This document shows, piece by piece, positions 52,059-61,418 of a stretch of 64,000 bases of DNA. Position numbers and translations under genes: made by a program. Source of the stretch: an uncultured Pseudomonas sp. (GTDB taxonomy: Bacteria > Pseudomonadota > Gammaproteobacteria > Pseudomonadales > Pseudomonadaceae); contig NZ_OX044366.1 in NCBI RefSeq assembly GCF_943846705.1, positions 992,001-1,056,000 on the forward strand. The letters are read 5' to 3'. The notes under the pieces were generated by a model that was not told the DNA's origin, made no database searches, and saw nothing but the letters and a program-made list of their open reading frames with translations. How positions within the stretch are numbered: the stretch's first letter is position 1; each line of letters begins with the position of its first letter.

Positions 52059-52092
52059 ATGCACAAGGGCCACATACGTGGCCCTTGTGCAT
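52059..52092. terminator. Terminator at the end of the spu operon
   Basis: A perfect 15-bp stem ATGCACAAGGGCCAC / GTGGCCCTTGTGCAT with a 4-base loop, 15 bases past the spuH stop. It could also stop transcription coming from the DUF302 gene. T-runs are short. Confidence 0.75.
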
Positions 52093-52107
52093 TACCGCAG
52101 GGTGCGA

Positions 52108-53001
52108 TCAGGCATGCACTTGCGAGGGGTCACGACGGTTATCGGGACCGTCCTGCTGGAGGACACCAGTGGTTTCATCCATCGCTTCCTGCAGGGCCTT
52201 CTTGCGCTTTTCTTCGGCGCGGTGGGCGAAGAACCACACCAGGAAGGTGGCGAAGGACACCGACAACAGGATCAGGCTGGCGACCGCGTTGATTTCCGGC
52301 TTCACGCCCAGACGCACGGCGGAGAAGACTTCCATCGGCAAGGTGGTCGAACCCGGCCCGGAGACGAAGCTGGCCAGTACCAGATCGTCCAGCGACAGGG
52401 CGAAGGACATCATCGCGCCGGCCGCCAGCGAAGGGGCGATCATCGGGATGGTGATCAGGAAGAACACCTTCCACGGCTTGGCACCGAGGTCCATGGCCGC
52501 TTCTTCGATGGACAGGTCCAACTCGCGCAAGCGCGACGACACCACCACGGCCACATAGGCCGAACAGAAGGTGGTGTGGGCGATCCAGATGGTCATGATG
52601 CCGCGCTCAGCCGGCCAGCCGATCAGCTGGGCCATCGCCACAAACAGCAACAGCAGCGACAGACCGGTGATCACCTCGGGCATGACCAACGGTGCGGTGA
52701 CCAGGCCACCGAACAGCGTGCGGCCTTTGAAGCGCGTGACGCGGGTCAGCACGAAGGCGGCCATGGTGCCGAGCGCTACGGCGGCAATCGCGGTGTAGCA
52801 GGCGATTTCCAGCGAGCGCATCACCGAGTTCATCAGCTGGGTGTTGTCGAGCAGGCCGACGTACCACTTGATCGACCAACCGCCCCAGACCGTCACCAGC
52901 CGCGAGCCGTTGAACGAGTAGATCACCAGGATCAACATCGGCAGGTAGATAAAGGCAAAGCCCGCCCACAACATAAAGTTGGAGAAACTGAAACGCTTCA
53001 T
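52108..53001 (-). CDS. spuH: SpuH, polyamine ABC transporter permease
   Basis: A 297-residue permease of the PotC/PotI type with six helices and the ABC interaction loop EEAAMDLGAKPWKVFFLITI. Together with SpuG it forms the membrane channel of the putrescine/spermidine importer. Its ATG overlaps the spuG stop as ATGA. It is the last gene of spuABCDEFGH and is followed by a strong hairpin. Confidence 0.94.
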   Translation of the reverse strand: MKRFSFSNFMLWAGFAFIYLPMLILVIYSFNGSRLVTVWGGWSIKWYVGLLDNTQLMNSVMRSLEIACYTAIAAVALGTMAAFVLTRVTRFKGRTLFGGLVTAPLVMPEVITGLSLLLLFVAMAQLIGWPAERGIMTIWIAHTTFCSAYVAVVVSSRLRELDLSIEEAAMDLGAKPWKVFFLITIPMIAPSLAAGAMMSFALSLDDLVLASFVSGPGSTTLPMEVFSAVRLGVKPEINAVASLILLSVSFATFLVWFFAHRAEEKRKKALQEAMDETTGVLQQDGPDNRRDPSQVHA

Positions 53002-53909
53002 GGCCGGCCCTCCATTTCTTTAGCTTGGTGACGGTTAAACAGAATGATCGGAATGATCAGGATCGCCAGCATGACCACGGCCAAGGCGGAAGCTACCGGC
53101 CAGTCGCGGTTGTTGAAGAACTCTTGCCAGAGCACCTTGCCGATCATCAGGGTTTCCGGGCCACCGAGCAGCTCAGGAATCACGAACTCACCCACCACCG
53201 GGATAAACACCAACATGCAGCCGGTGATGATCCCGCCTTTGGCCAGCGGCACGGTGATTTTCCAGAAGCTGTTGTAGGTGCTCGAGCCCAGGTCCGCAGC
53301 GGCCTCGAGCAGGCTCTGGTCATGCTTGACCAGGTTGGCGAACAGCGGCAGCACCATAAACGGCAGGTACGAGTAAACGATACCGATGTACACCGCCAGG
53401 TTGGTGTTGAGGATCTGCAACGGATCGCTGATCACCCCCAGCCACATGAGGAAGCTGTTGAGCAGGCCGTTGTTGCTGAGAATGCCCATCCAGGCATACA
53501 CGCGGATCAGGATGGCCGTCCAGGTCGGCATCATGATCAGCAGCAACAGCACCATCTGCTTGGCCTTGTCGGCCCGAGCGATGGCATAGGCCATGGGGAA
53601 GCCAATCAGCAGGCAAAGCAGCGTACTGACGGCGGCTATTTTCAATGACCCCAGGTAAGCCGCCAGGTACAGCGCATCTTCACTGAGGAAAATGTAGTTA
53701 CTCAGGTTAACGATCAGGGTGAAGGTGTTGTCCACCCAGCTGAACACCTCGGTGTAGGGCGGGATGGCAACGTCGGCTTCGGCAAAGCTGATCTTCATCA
53801 CGATGATGAAGGGCAGCAGGAAGAATAGGAACAGCCAGAGGAAGGGCACCCCGATTACCAGGTGCCGGCCCTTGGGCATACGGCGGCTAATGCTTCGGCT
53901 GATATTCAT
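52998..53909 (-). CDS. spuG: SpuG, polyamine ABC transporter permease
   Basis: A 303-residue permease of the PotB/PotH type (VPFLWLFLFFLLPFIIVMKI), with the EAA loop LEAAADLGSSTYNSFWKITV and six helices. The start MNISRSISRR at 53909 overlaps the spuF stop as ATGA. It pairs with SpuH and is energised by SpuF. Confidence 0.94.
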   Translation of the reverse strand: MNISRSISRRMPKGRHLVIGVPFLWLFLFFLLPFIIVMKISFAEADVAIPPYTEVFSWVDNTFTLIVNLSNYIFLSEDALYLAAYLGSLKIAAVSTLLCLLIGFPMAYAIARADKAKQMVLLLLIMMPTWTAILIRVYAWMGILSNNGLLNSFLMWLGVISDPLQILNTNLAVYIGIVYSYLPFMVLPLFANLVKHDQSLLEAAADLGSSTYNSFWKITVPLAKGGIITGCMLVFIPVVGEFVIPELLGGPETLMIGKVLWQEFFNNRDWPVASALAVVMLAILIIPIILFNRHQAKEMEGRP

Positions 53910-55048
53910 GTGCGTAATGTCACCCCGCTGTCGTCCTCCCACCAGACGTACACTTCGTCGTCCCAGGTAGGTCGTGCGCCGCGCCGTTCGGCGTTGGCGA
54001 CAAATGACTGGACGATCTTGCCGCTCGGCAGCTGTACGTAGAACACCGAGTGACCGCCTAGGTAGGCGATGTCGTGCACGGTGCCGCGCGACCAGTTGTA
54101 CTCACAGCTGGGCTGCTCGGTGGTAAACAGCAGTTTTTCCGGGCGAATGGCGTAGGTGATGCTCTTGTCCTGCACCGAGGTATTAACCCCGTGGCCGACG
54201 TAGATGTTGCGCTCAAGGTCGGGGCTGTCGATCAGTGCGTGATCTTCTTTATCGACCACCACCTGGCCGTCGAACAGGTTGACGTTACCGATAAATTCGC
54301 AGACCAGGCGGCTGGTCGGGGTTTCATAGATGTCGACCGGGCTGCCGATCTGGGCGATCCAGCCGAGGTGCATGATGGCGATACGCTGGGCCATGGTCAT
54401 GGCCTCTTCCTGATCGTGGGTCACCATCACGCAGGTTACGCCGACGCGCTCGATGATCTCGACCAGCTCTAGCTGCATCTGTGAACGCAGCTTCTTGTCC
54501 AACGCGCCCATCGGCTCGTCGAGCAGCAGCAGTTTCGGCCGCTTGGCCAGCGAGCGGGCCAAGGCCACACGCTGGCGCTGACCACCAGAGAGCTGATGCG
54601 GCTTGCGCTTGGCGTACTGGGTCATGTGCACCAGCTTGAGCATTTCGTCGACGCGGGCAGTGATTTCCGCCTTGGGCATCTTGTCCTGCTTGAGGCCGAA
54701 GGCAATGTTCTCGGCCACGCTCATGTGCGGAAACAGCGCGTAGGACTGGAACATCATGTTGATCGGCCGCTCGTAAGGCGGCAGATCGGTGATGTCTTCG
54801 CCATCGAGGAAGATCCGCCCTTCGGTGGGCCGCTCGAAACCGGCGAGCATGCGCAGCAAGGTCGACTTGCCTGAACCGGACCCCCCCAACAGGGCAAAAA
54901 TCTCACCTTTGTTGATGGTCAGCGTGACGTCATCAACGGCCACAACCTCATCAAACTTCTTCGACACTCGCTCGATCTTGACCAACACCTCTTTTGGTTG
55001 TTGATCGCCTTCAAGCACTTTCTTATAGGCACTGGAAGCAACTGCCAT
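53906..55048 (-). CDS. spuF: SpuF, polyamine ABC transporter ATPase
   Basis: A 380-residue PotA/PotG-type ATPase. Walker A is LLGGSGSGKSTLLRMLAG, signature HQLSGGQRQRVALARS, Walker B LLLLDEPMGALD, H-loop VTHDQEEA; the C-terminal TOBE domain (about 290-378) is regulatory. The ATG at 55048 sits 8 bases after GGGAG. The 55-base gap to spuE holds a strong hairpin, so SpuF may be made at a lower level than the binding proteins. Confidence 0.95.
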   Translation of the reverse strand: MAVASSAYKKVLEGDQQPKEVLVKIERVSKKFDEVVAVDDVTLTINKGEIFALLGGSGSGKSTLLRMLAGFERPTEGRIFLDGEDITDLPPYERPINMMFQSYALFPHMSVAENIAFGLKQDKMPKAEITARVDEMLKLVHMTQYAKRKPHQLSGGQRQRVALARSLAKRPKLLLLDEPMGALDKKLRSQMQLELVEIIERVGVTCVMVTHDQEEAMTMAQRIAIMHLGWIAQIGSPVDIYETPTSRLVCEFIGNVNLFDGQVVVDKEDHALIDSPDLERNIYVGHGVNTSVQDKSITYAIRPEKLLFTTEQPSCEYNWSRGTVHDIAYLGGHSVFYVQLPSGKIVQSFVANAERRGARPTWDDEVYVWWEDDSGVTLRT

Positions 55049-55072
55049 TCCCAACACTCCCGCAACAGTAGC

Positions 55073-55093
55073 GCCCAGCCAGACTGGCTGGGC
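55073..55093. other. Strong hairpin between spuE and spuF
   Basis: GCCCAGCCAG / CTGGCTGGGC, ten pairs around a single base (in practice eight with a 5-base loop). The six-T run lies on the plus strand, so it is a terminator only for antisense transcription; for the spu mRNA it may protect the upstream spuE message. Confidence 0.6.
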
Positions 55094-55103
55094 TTTTTTA
55101 TAT

Positions 55104-56195
55104 TTATTGGCCGGACTTAATCTTGGTCCAGCTACGTGTCATCAATCGTTGTACTTTCACCGGCAGTTCCGCCGAGATATACAGCTTGTCGAGCACATCC
55201 TGCGGTGGGTACACCGCCTCGTCATTGCGCACATCCTGATCCATCAGTTCACCCGCCTTGATATTCGGGTTGGCGTAGCCGACGTAATCACTGACCCCGG
55301 CAATCGCAGCCGGGTCGAGCAAATAGTTGATAAAGGCGTGCGCCTCTTTCGGGTTACCGGCATCGGCCGGAATGGCCATCATGTCGAACCACAGGTTGGC
55401 GCCTTCTTTCGGGATGCTGTAGGCAATCTCGATGCCCTTGCCGGCATCTTCAGCACGGTCGGCCGCTTGCAGAATGTCACCGGAGAAGCCGACGGCTACA
55501 CAGATATTGCCGTTGGCCAGATCACCGATGTATTTGGAGCTGTGGAAGTAACGCACGTAAGGACGCACGGCCAGCAGCTTGGCTTCAGCCTGGGCGAAGT
55601 CTTCAGTGCTGCGGGTATTCGGGTCGAGGCCCATGTAGTTGAGCATGCTGGGGAGCATCTCGTCGGCCGAGTCGAGGAAGCTGACGCCACAGCTGGCGAG
55701 CTTCTTCATATTCTCAGGCTCGTAGACCATGGCCCACGAATCGATCTTGTCGACACCCAGCACTTCTTTGATCTTGGCTACGTTGTAGCCGATACCGTTG
55801 GTACCCCACAGATAGGGCACCGAGTACTGATTACCGGGATCATTGACTTGCAGCTGCTTGAGCAGCAGCGGGTCAAGGTTTTCCCAGTTCGGCAGCTGGC
55901 TGCGGTCGAGCTTCTGGAATGCGCCCGCCTTGATCTGCTTGCCGAGGAAATGGTTGGACGGCACCACGACGTCGTAGCCGGAACGGCCCGCCAGTAGTTT
56001 GCCTTCCAGGGTTTCGTTGCTATCAAAGACGTCGTACAGGGCCTTGATACCCGTAGCTTTCTGGAAGTCAGCCAGGGTGGTTTCGCCAATATAGTCAGAC
56101 CAGTTGTAGACCTTGACCACAGGCTCGGCGGCTTGCACGGCGGAGACGCTGACGGCGGCGGCCAACAGACCGGCCAAAAGAGGAGTACGACGCAT
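55104..56195 (-). CDS. spuE: SpuE, polyamine (spermidine-type) binding protein
   Basis: A 363-residue periplasmic binding protein (signal peptide MRRTPLLAGLLAAAVSVSAV, mature start near AEPVVKVYNWSDYI). At the ligand pocket it has Trp269 in GANLWFDMM where the upstream paralogue has Phe271. I recall that this Trp/Phe difference separates spermidine-preferring SpuE from putrescine-binding SpuD. It is in the middle of the operon, flanked by hairpins on both sides. Confidence 0.88.
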   Translation of the reverse strand: MRRTPLLAGLLAAAVSVSAVQAAEPVVKVYNWSDYIGETTLADFQKATGIKALYDVFDSNETLEGKLLAGRSGYDVVVPSNHFLGKQIKAGAFQKLDRSQLPNWENLDPLLLKQLQVNDPGNQYSVPYLWGTNGIGYNVAKIKEVLGVDKIDSWAMVYEPENMKKLASCGVSFLDSADEMLPSMLNYMGLDPNTRSTEDFAQAEAKLLAVRPYVRYFHSSKYIGDLANGNICVAVGFSGDILQAADRAEDAGKGIEIAYSIPKEGANLWFDMMAIPADAGNPKEAHAFINYLLDPAAIAGVSDYVGYANPNIKAGELMDQDVRNDEAVYPPQDVLDKLYISAELPVKVQRLMTRSWTKIKSGQ

Positions 56196-56221
56196 AGTGA
56201 TGTCCTTATTTTTGTAGGCAG

Positions 56222-56243
56222 TGCGGTGGGCGAACCCACCGCA
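56222..56243. other. Stable hairpin between spuD and spuE
   Basis: A perfect 9-bp stem TGCGGTGGG / CCCACCGCA; in the spu mRNA the loop is UUCG. It lies 18 bases after the spuD stop and may stabilise the spuD message, as REP-type hairpins do in other binding-protein operons. Confidence 0.65.
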
Positions 56244-56261
56244 TACCGTAGGGCTATGGCA

Positions 56262-57359
56262 TTACTGACCTGATTTGATCTTGGTCCAGCTGCGAGTCAT
56301 GGTGCGCTGCACCTTGGATGGCAGATCCGGGAAGGTGTAGATCTTGGCCATGGTCTCGGCGTCCGGGTAGATGCCCGGGTCGTTGCGCAACACCTCATCC
56401 ACCAGCGGCGTAGCGGCGGCGTTGCCATTAGGGAACTGGACGAAGTTGGTGATGTTGGCCATGACTTCTGGCTGCATCAGGTAGTTGAGGAACACATGGG
56501 CCTCTTCAGCATTCTTCGCATCAGCCGGGATGGCCAGCATGTCAAAGAAGCTACCAGCGCCACCTTTAGGGATGTTGTAGCCGATTTTCACGCCGTTTTT
56601 GGCGTCTTCAGCACGGGCCTTGGACTGATACACGTCCCCCGAATAACCGATGGCTACGCAGATGTTGCCGTTGGCCAGGTCGCCAATGTACTTGGAGCTG
56701 TGGAAGTAGCGCACATAAGGACGGATGGTGAGGAACAGCGCTTCGGCTTTCTTCAACTCAGCGTTGTTGGTGCTGTCCGGTGCAAAGCCCAGGTAGCTGA
56801 GCGCAGCCGGGAGGATTTCAGTCGGCGAATCCAGGAAGGTCACGCCGCAGCCTTTCAGCTTGGCCATGTTTTCCGGCTTGAACACCAGGTCCCAGGCGTT
56901 GACCGGGGCATTCTCGCCCAGCGCTTCTTTTACCTTGTCGGCGTTGTAGCCAATACCGATGGTGCCCCACATGTAGGGAACCGAATACTGGTTACCCGGG
57001 TCACTCGGCTCCAGCGCTTTGAGCAGGCTCTTGTCGAGATTTTCCCAGTTCGTCAGCTTGGACTTGTCCAGCTTCTGGAATACCCCGGCCTTGATCTGCT
57101 TAGCCAGGAAAGGGTTGGATGGCACGACAATGTCGTAGCCCGAGCTGCCGGCCAGCAGCTTGGCTTCCAGGGTTTCGTTGCTGTCAAAGACGTCGTAGAC
57201 GACCTTGATGCCGGTTTCTTTCTGGAAGTTGTCGATGGTGTCTTCTGCGATGTAGTCGGACCAGTTGTAGATGTGCAGAACTTTGTCATCCGCCTGAGCG
57301 GCACTCACCACAGCCCCAGCAAGGGACAACGCGAGAAGGGTTTTGCCGAATATTTTCAT
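56262..57359 (-). CDS. spuD: SpuD, putrescine-type polyamine binding protein
   Basis: A 365-residue periplasmic binding protein with signal peptide MKIFGKTLLALSLAGAVVSA and mature DDKVLHIYNWSDYI. The pocket has Phe271-Phe272 in GAGSFFDML, as in SpuD/PotF, which bind putrescine. AGGAG lies 8 bases before the ATG at 57359; the longer open frame is not needed. The 160-base gap after spuC may hold a separate promoter; a weak 8-bp hairpin is the only structure I see there. Confidence 0.92.
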   Translation of the reverse strand: MKIFGKTLLALSLAGAVVSAAQADDKVLHIYNWSDYIAEDTIDNFQKETGIKVVYDVFDSNETLEAKLLAGSSGYDIVVPSNPFLAKQIKAGVFQKLDKSKLTNWENLDKSLLKALEPSDPGNQYSVPYMWGTIGIGYNADKVKEALGENAPVNAWDLVFKPENMAKLKGCGVTFLDSPTEILPAALSYLGFAPDSTNNAELKKAEALFLTIRPYVRYFHSSKYIGDLANGNICVAIGYSGDVYQSKARAEDAKNGVKIGYNIPKGGAGSFFDMLAIPADAKNAEEAHVFLNYLMQPEVMANITNFVQFPNGNAAATPLVDEVLRNDPGIYPDAETMAKIYTFPDLPSKVQRTMTRSWTKIKSGQ

Positions 57360-57518
57360 GCGTACAGCTCCTGTTGTTGTAGTCGTTTTCCAGAAAGTGC
57401 GCAGCCCTCTGCAGCACCTTCCGGTGAGCCTGACACACGCATTGGCGCAGTCTGGCAAGGTCACTCCAGTGTTTCAACATTCAGACGTAAACGCCTGAAA
57501 AACAAGGAATATATAACC

Positions 57519-58892
57519 TTAAACCAACACCTCTGCGGCGGTCAGATCAAGGCACTTACGCGCCTTCTCTAGCAATTCGTCGATCTCCGCATGGCTGATT
57601 ACCAGCGGCGGCGAAATGATCAGGGTGTCGCCTACGGCGCGCATGATCAGTCCGTTATTAAAGCAGTGACCGCGGCAGATCATGCCCACCCCCACATCAC
57701 CCGCGAAACGCTTGCGGCTGGCTTTGTCCTGCACCAACTCAATGGCACCCAACATGCCAACACCGCGCACTTCACCCACCAGCGGGTGATCAGCCAGCTC
57801 ACGTAAGCGTTTTTGCAAATACGGTGCCGTTTCTGCTTTAACACGCTCAACAATCTTTTCTTCACGCAGGATGCGCAGGTTTTCCAGGGCGACAGCAGCA
57901 GCCACCGGGTGCCCCGAATAGGTGAAGCCGTGGTTGAAGTCGCCCCCCTGGTTGAGCACATCGACGATGTCGTCACGCACAACCAGCCCGCCCATGGGGA
58001 TGTAGCCGCTTGTCAGGCCCTTGGCGATGGTCATCATGTGTGGGGTGTTGCCGTAATAGTCGCTGCCGAACCATTCGCCGGTACGACCGAAACCGCAGAT
58101 CACTTCATCGGCGATAAACAAGATGTCGTACTTGGCGAGGATTTCGCGGATGCGCGGCCAGTAGCTGTCTGGCGGGATGATCACACCGCCCGCGCCCTGG
58201 ATCGGCTCGGCAATAAAGGCTGCGACATTGTCTTCGCCGACTTCGAGAATCTTCTGCTCCAGCTGGTCGGCCGCCCAGATACCGAACTCCTCCGGGCTCA
58301 TGTCGCCGCCTTCACCGTACCAGTACGGTTGCGGGATGTGCACGATGCCCGGAATCGGCAAATCACCTTGCTCGTGCATGCCCTTCATGCCGCCCAAGCT
58401 GGCACCGGCCACGGTGGAGCCGTGATAACCGTTGATGCGGCTGATGATGACTTTCTTGTTCGGCAGGCCTTTGACCGCCCAGTAATGGCGCACCATGCGC
58501 AGCATGGTGTCGTTGCCTTCCGAGCCGGAACCGGTAAAGAACACGTGGTTCAGACCTGACGGCGTCAGCTCGGAAATCGCCTTGGCCAGCTCCAGCGCTG
58601 GTGGCGTGGCGGTCTGGAAGAACATGTTGTAGTAGGGCAGCTCTTGCATCTGCTTGGCGGCGGCGTCTGCCAGCTCTTTGCGACCATAGCCAATGGCTAC
58701 ACACCAGAGCCCGGCCATGGCATCGAGGATCTTGTTGCCCTCGCTGTCCCACAGGTACACGCCGTCGGCCTGGGTAATAATCCGTGGCCCGCTTTGCGCC
58801 AGCTGCTTGAAATCACTGAACGGCGCGAGATGGTGTTCGCGGCTCATGGCCTGCCATTCGCGGGTTTTCGGGTTGGTCACTTGACTGTTCAT
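57519..58892 (-). CDS. spuC: SpuC, polyamine:pyruvate aminotransferase
   Basis: A 457-residue class III PLP transaminase. The PLP lysine is Lys291 in TIAKGLTSGYIPMG; other conserved parts are FFTGSGSEGNDTMLRMVRHY and LFIADEVICGFGRTG. SpuC transfers the amino group of putrescine, cadaverine and others to pyruvate. The start MNSQVTNPKT at 58892 is chosen. It is third in the spu operon, downstream of the ligase spuB, giving two parallel entry routes for putrescine. Confidence 0.93.
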   Translation of the reverse strand: MNSQVTNPKTREWQAMSREHHLAPFSDFKQLAQSGPRIITQADGVYLWDSEGNKILDAMAGLWCVAIGYGRKELADAAAKQMQELPYYNMFFQTATPPALELAKAISELTPSGLNHVFFTGSGSEGNDTMLRMVRHYWAVKGLPNKKVIISRINGYHGSTVAGASLGGMKGMHEQGDLPIPGIVHIPQPYWYGEGGDMSPEEFGIWAADQLEQKILEVGEDNVAAFIAEPIQGAGGVIIPPDSYWPRIREILAKYDILFIADEVICGFGRTGEWFGSDYYGNTPHMMTIAKGLTSGYIPMGGLVVRDDIVDVLNQGGDFNHGFTYSGHPVAAAVALENLRILREEKIVERVKAETAPYLQKRLRELADHPLVGEVRGVGMLGAIELVQDKASRKRFAGDVGVGMICRGHCFNNGLIMRAVGDTLIISPPLVISHAEIDELLEKARKCLDLTAAEVLV

Positions 58893-58987
58893 AACAACAC
58901 CTTGATGACGCGGGCTGTGCCTGACAGCCCGATAAAATGTTTGATGGCCCCCCGGCGCAAGGATCACCTGCGCCAGGCACCTGACTG

Positions 58988-60346
58988 TTACACCGACAGC
59001 AGCAGGAACTCGCGCTCCCAGGAGCTGATCACCCGCCGGTAGTTCTCGTGCTCGGCGCGCTTAACCGCGACATAGCCACGCATGAACTTCTCGCCCAGGT
59101 ACTTCTCGGCAGCCTTGCAGGCCTCCATACGCTCCAGCGCATGCTCGATGGTGATCGGCAAGCGCAGGTTACGGCGCTCGTAGCCCCGCCCTTTAACGGG
59201 CGCGCTCGGCTTGAGGCCTTCCACCATGCCCATGTAGCCGCACAGCAAGGACGCCGCCAGGACCAGGTAAGGGTTGGCATCGGCACCGGCCAGGCGGTTT
59301 TCCACGCGGCGGTTCTGCGGCGTGGCTTCCGGTACGCGCAGGCCCACGGTGCGGTTTTCTTCGCCCCACTCAACGTTCACCGGGGCCGAGGTATCCGGCA
59401 GGAAGCGGCGGAACGAGTTAACGTTCGGCGCAAACAGCGGCAACAACTCAGGGATGTACTTCTGCATGCCGCCGATATGGTTGAGGAATAACTCACTCAT
59501 GCTGCCATCGGCGTTGGAGAACAGGCTCTTACCGGTCTTGATGTCCACCACACTCTGGTGAATATGCATGGCGCTGCCGGGCTGATCAGTGATCGGCTTG
59601 GCCATAAAGGTCGCCGCCACATCATGCTTGAGCGCGGCTTCACGCATGGTGCGCTTGAATACGGTGATCTGGTCGGCCAGATGCAGCGCCTCGCCGTGAC
59701 GGAAATTGATTTCCATCTGCGCCGGCCCGTCTTCGTGAATCAGCGTATCGAGGTCCAGCCCCTGGATTTCGCACCAGTCGTAAACATCTTCAAACAACGG
59801 GTCAAATTCGTTGGCGGCATCGATGGAGAATGACTGACGACCCACTTCCGGACGCCCGGAGCGGCCCATCGGCGCTTCCAGTGGGAAGTCCGGGTCACTG
59901 CAACGCTTGGTCAGGTAGAACTCCATCTCCGGCGCAACGATGGGCTTCCAGCCCTTATCGGCATACAGCTTGAGAATGTTCTTGAGAATGTTGCGCGGCG
60001 ACAGTTCGATCGGGTTGCCCTGCTTGTCGAAGGTGTCATGGATGACCATGGCCGTCGGCTCAAGCGCCCAAGGGATGAGAAAAGCCGCATCCGCATCGGG
60101 GCGGCAGAACATGTCGATGTCCGCCTCGTCGAGCAGGTCGTAATAGATGTCGTCCTCGACGTAGTCGCCGGTCACGGTCTGCAGCAGCACACTCTCAGGG
60201 AGTCGCATGCCCTTCTCGTCGAGGAACTTATTGGTCGGCGAAATCTTACCGCGGGCGATGCCGGTAAGGTCGCTGATCATGCATTCAACTTCGGTGATTT
60301 TGCGCTCTTTCAGCCAACTCGAAAGCTGGTCTAATTTGGTGCTCAT
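58988..60346 (-). CDS. spuB: SpuB, gamma-glutamylpolyamine synthetase (glutamine synthetase fold)
   Basis: A 452-residue member of the glutamine synthetase superfamily (PuuA type). It ligates glutamate to the amine of putrescine or other polyamines using ATP. Conserved stretches are KPIVAPEMEFYLT, DGPAQMEINFRHGEAL, FMAKPITDQPGSAMHIHQS and ENRLAGADANPYL. The start MSTKLDQLSS at 60346 is supported by family length. It is 43 bases downstream of spuA, with an AGCCAG/CTGGCT dyad in the gap. Confidence 0.92.
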   Translation of the reverse strand: MSTKLDQLSSWLKERKITEVECMISDLTGIARGKISPTNKFLDEKGMRLPESVLLQTVTGDYVEDDIYYDLLDEADIDMFCRPDADAAFLIPWALEPTAMVIHDTFDKQGNPIELSPRNILKNILKLYADKGWKPIVAPEMEFYLTKRCSDPDFPLEAPMGRSGRPEVGRQSFSIDAANEFDPLFEDVYDWCEIQGLDLDTLIHEDGPAQMEINFRHGEALHLADQITVFKRTMREAALKHDVAATFMAKPITDQPGSAMHIHQSVVDIKTGKSLFSNADGSMSELFLNHIGGMQKYIPELLPLFAPNVNSFRRFLPDTSAPVNVEWGEENRTVGLRVPEATPQNRRVENRLAGADANPYLVLAASLLCGYMGMVEGLKPSAPVKGRGYERRNLRLPITIEHALERMEACKAAEKYLGEKFMRGYVAVKRAEHENYRRVISSWEREFLLLSV

Positions 60347-60389
60347 AGAGACCTCAGGGTTGATATAAGCCAGCCTATATATAACTGGC

Positions 60390-61142
60390 TCAACGTTGCC
60401 CCGCCGTCTTCCTGCAAGCCTCACCAAAGGCCTGGAAGATGGCGAGATAATTCGGGTTGGATCGTACCTGCCATTCGGGGTGCCATTGCACCCCCAATGC
60501 GAAGCTTTTGGCTCCACTGACGGAAAACGCTTCGATCAACCCGTCAGGTGCCAGAGCTTCTACGCGAAGGCCCGGCGCCAGACGCTGAACGCCCTGACCA
60601 TGTATAGAATTGACTTGAATCTCGTTCGGTAAGCCGATACCAGCAAGCAGCCCGCCCGGCTGTATGTGCAGCGCGTGACGTAAACCATACTGCTGCTCGG
60701 CAGGCAGGTCCGCGGGTTCGCGGTGATCCATCAGCCCATCAATCTCGTGCACACGCTGGTGCAACGCGCCACCGAACGCCACATTCATCTCTTGAAAGCC
60801 GCGACAAATACCCAGTACCGGGATGCCGGCGGCAATTGCTGCTTTAATCAGAGGAATTGTCGTATTGTCGCGCGCCGGATCATGGGCAGTGCCCGGTTCG
60901 CTAGCGTCGCCTGCATAATGGTGGGGCTCGACGTTGGATGGCGAACCCGTGAATACCAAGCCATCCAGGTGCTGCAGCAAGTAAGCCTGATCAATTTGCT
61001 CAGCCAGTGCAGGGATAATCACAGGCATACCACCGGCAACATGCACAATCGCCTGTAGGTATTTGTCACCGGCGGTGTGGTAGATGTTGTGCCCGATCTG
61101 CTTGGTACAGGCACTAACGCCGATTATCGGCTGGCGCGACAT
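60390..61142 (-). CDS. spuA: SpuA, gamma-glutamyl-GABA hydrolase-like amidotransferase
   Basis: A 250-residue class I amidotransferase fold hydrolase. The triad is Cys113 (VLGICRGFQEMNV), His221 and Glu223 (GVQWHPEWQ). By homology to PuuD it frees GABA or another product from its gamma-glutamyl conjugate. It is the first gene of spuABCDEFGH and divergent from spuI, with 276 bases between starts. Confidence 0.92.
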   Translation of the reverse strand: MSRQPIIGVSACTKQIGHNIYHTAGDKYLQAIVHVAGGMPVIIPALAEQIDQAYLLQHLDGLVFTGSPSNVEPHHYAGDASEPGTAHDPARDNTTIPLIKAAIAAGIPVLGICRGFQEMNVAFGGALHQRVHEIDGLMDHREPADLPAEQQYGLRHALHIQPGGLLAGIGLPNEIQVNSIHGQGVQRLAPGLRVEALAPDGLIEAFSVSGAKSFALGVQWHPEWQVRSNPNYLAIFQAFGEACRKTAGQR

Positions 61143-61418
61143 GAGACACCCGTTTTATTGCTGTTATAGGTTTTAACCGAGCTTAGCGCTGTTCATTTTT
61201 TTTCACAACAGTCATGTAAAAAATTGAACACACCCGACTGAGCACCCCGAAAAACAAGGGCCGCAGCAGGTCATGACTGCCCTGTGACGCCCTAAAAATG
61301 CTCATAACGCCCCAATCAGGGGCAAAACACGCCTCTCTTGACAGCATCAGGTGTTTAAGATTGACTCACACCTGTGCAATTGCATGATTGATATTTTTAA
61401 CATAAAAGGTGTTGCATC
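61143..61418. promoter_or_regulatory. spuA-spuI divergent promoter region
   Basis: The region holds promoters for both polyamine transcripts. Toward spuI, TTGACA (61338) and TTGACT (61361) are candidate -35 elements; TTGACT is 17 bases from ATGATT. AGGTGT (61349) is mirrored by ACACCT (61368), and AGGTGT recurs at 61408 by the spuI ribosome site, suggesting an operator. No sigma-54 element was found. Confidence 0.5.

Noticed and set aside
61143..61418. A sigma-54 promoter for spuI or spuA
   Set aside because: No GG-10-GC element of acceptable quality was found on either strand; sigma-70-like TTGACA/TTGACT are better candidates.
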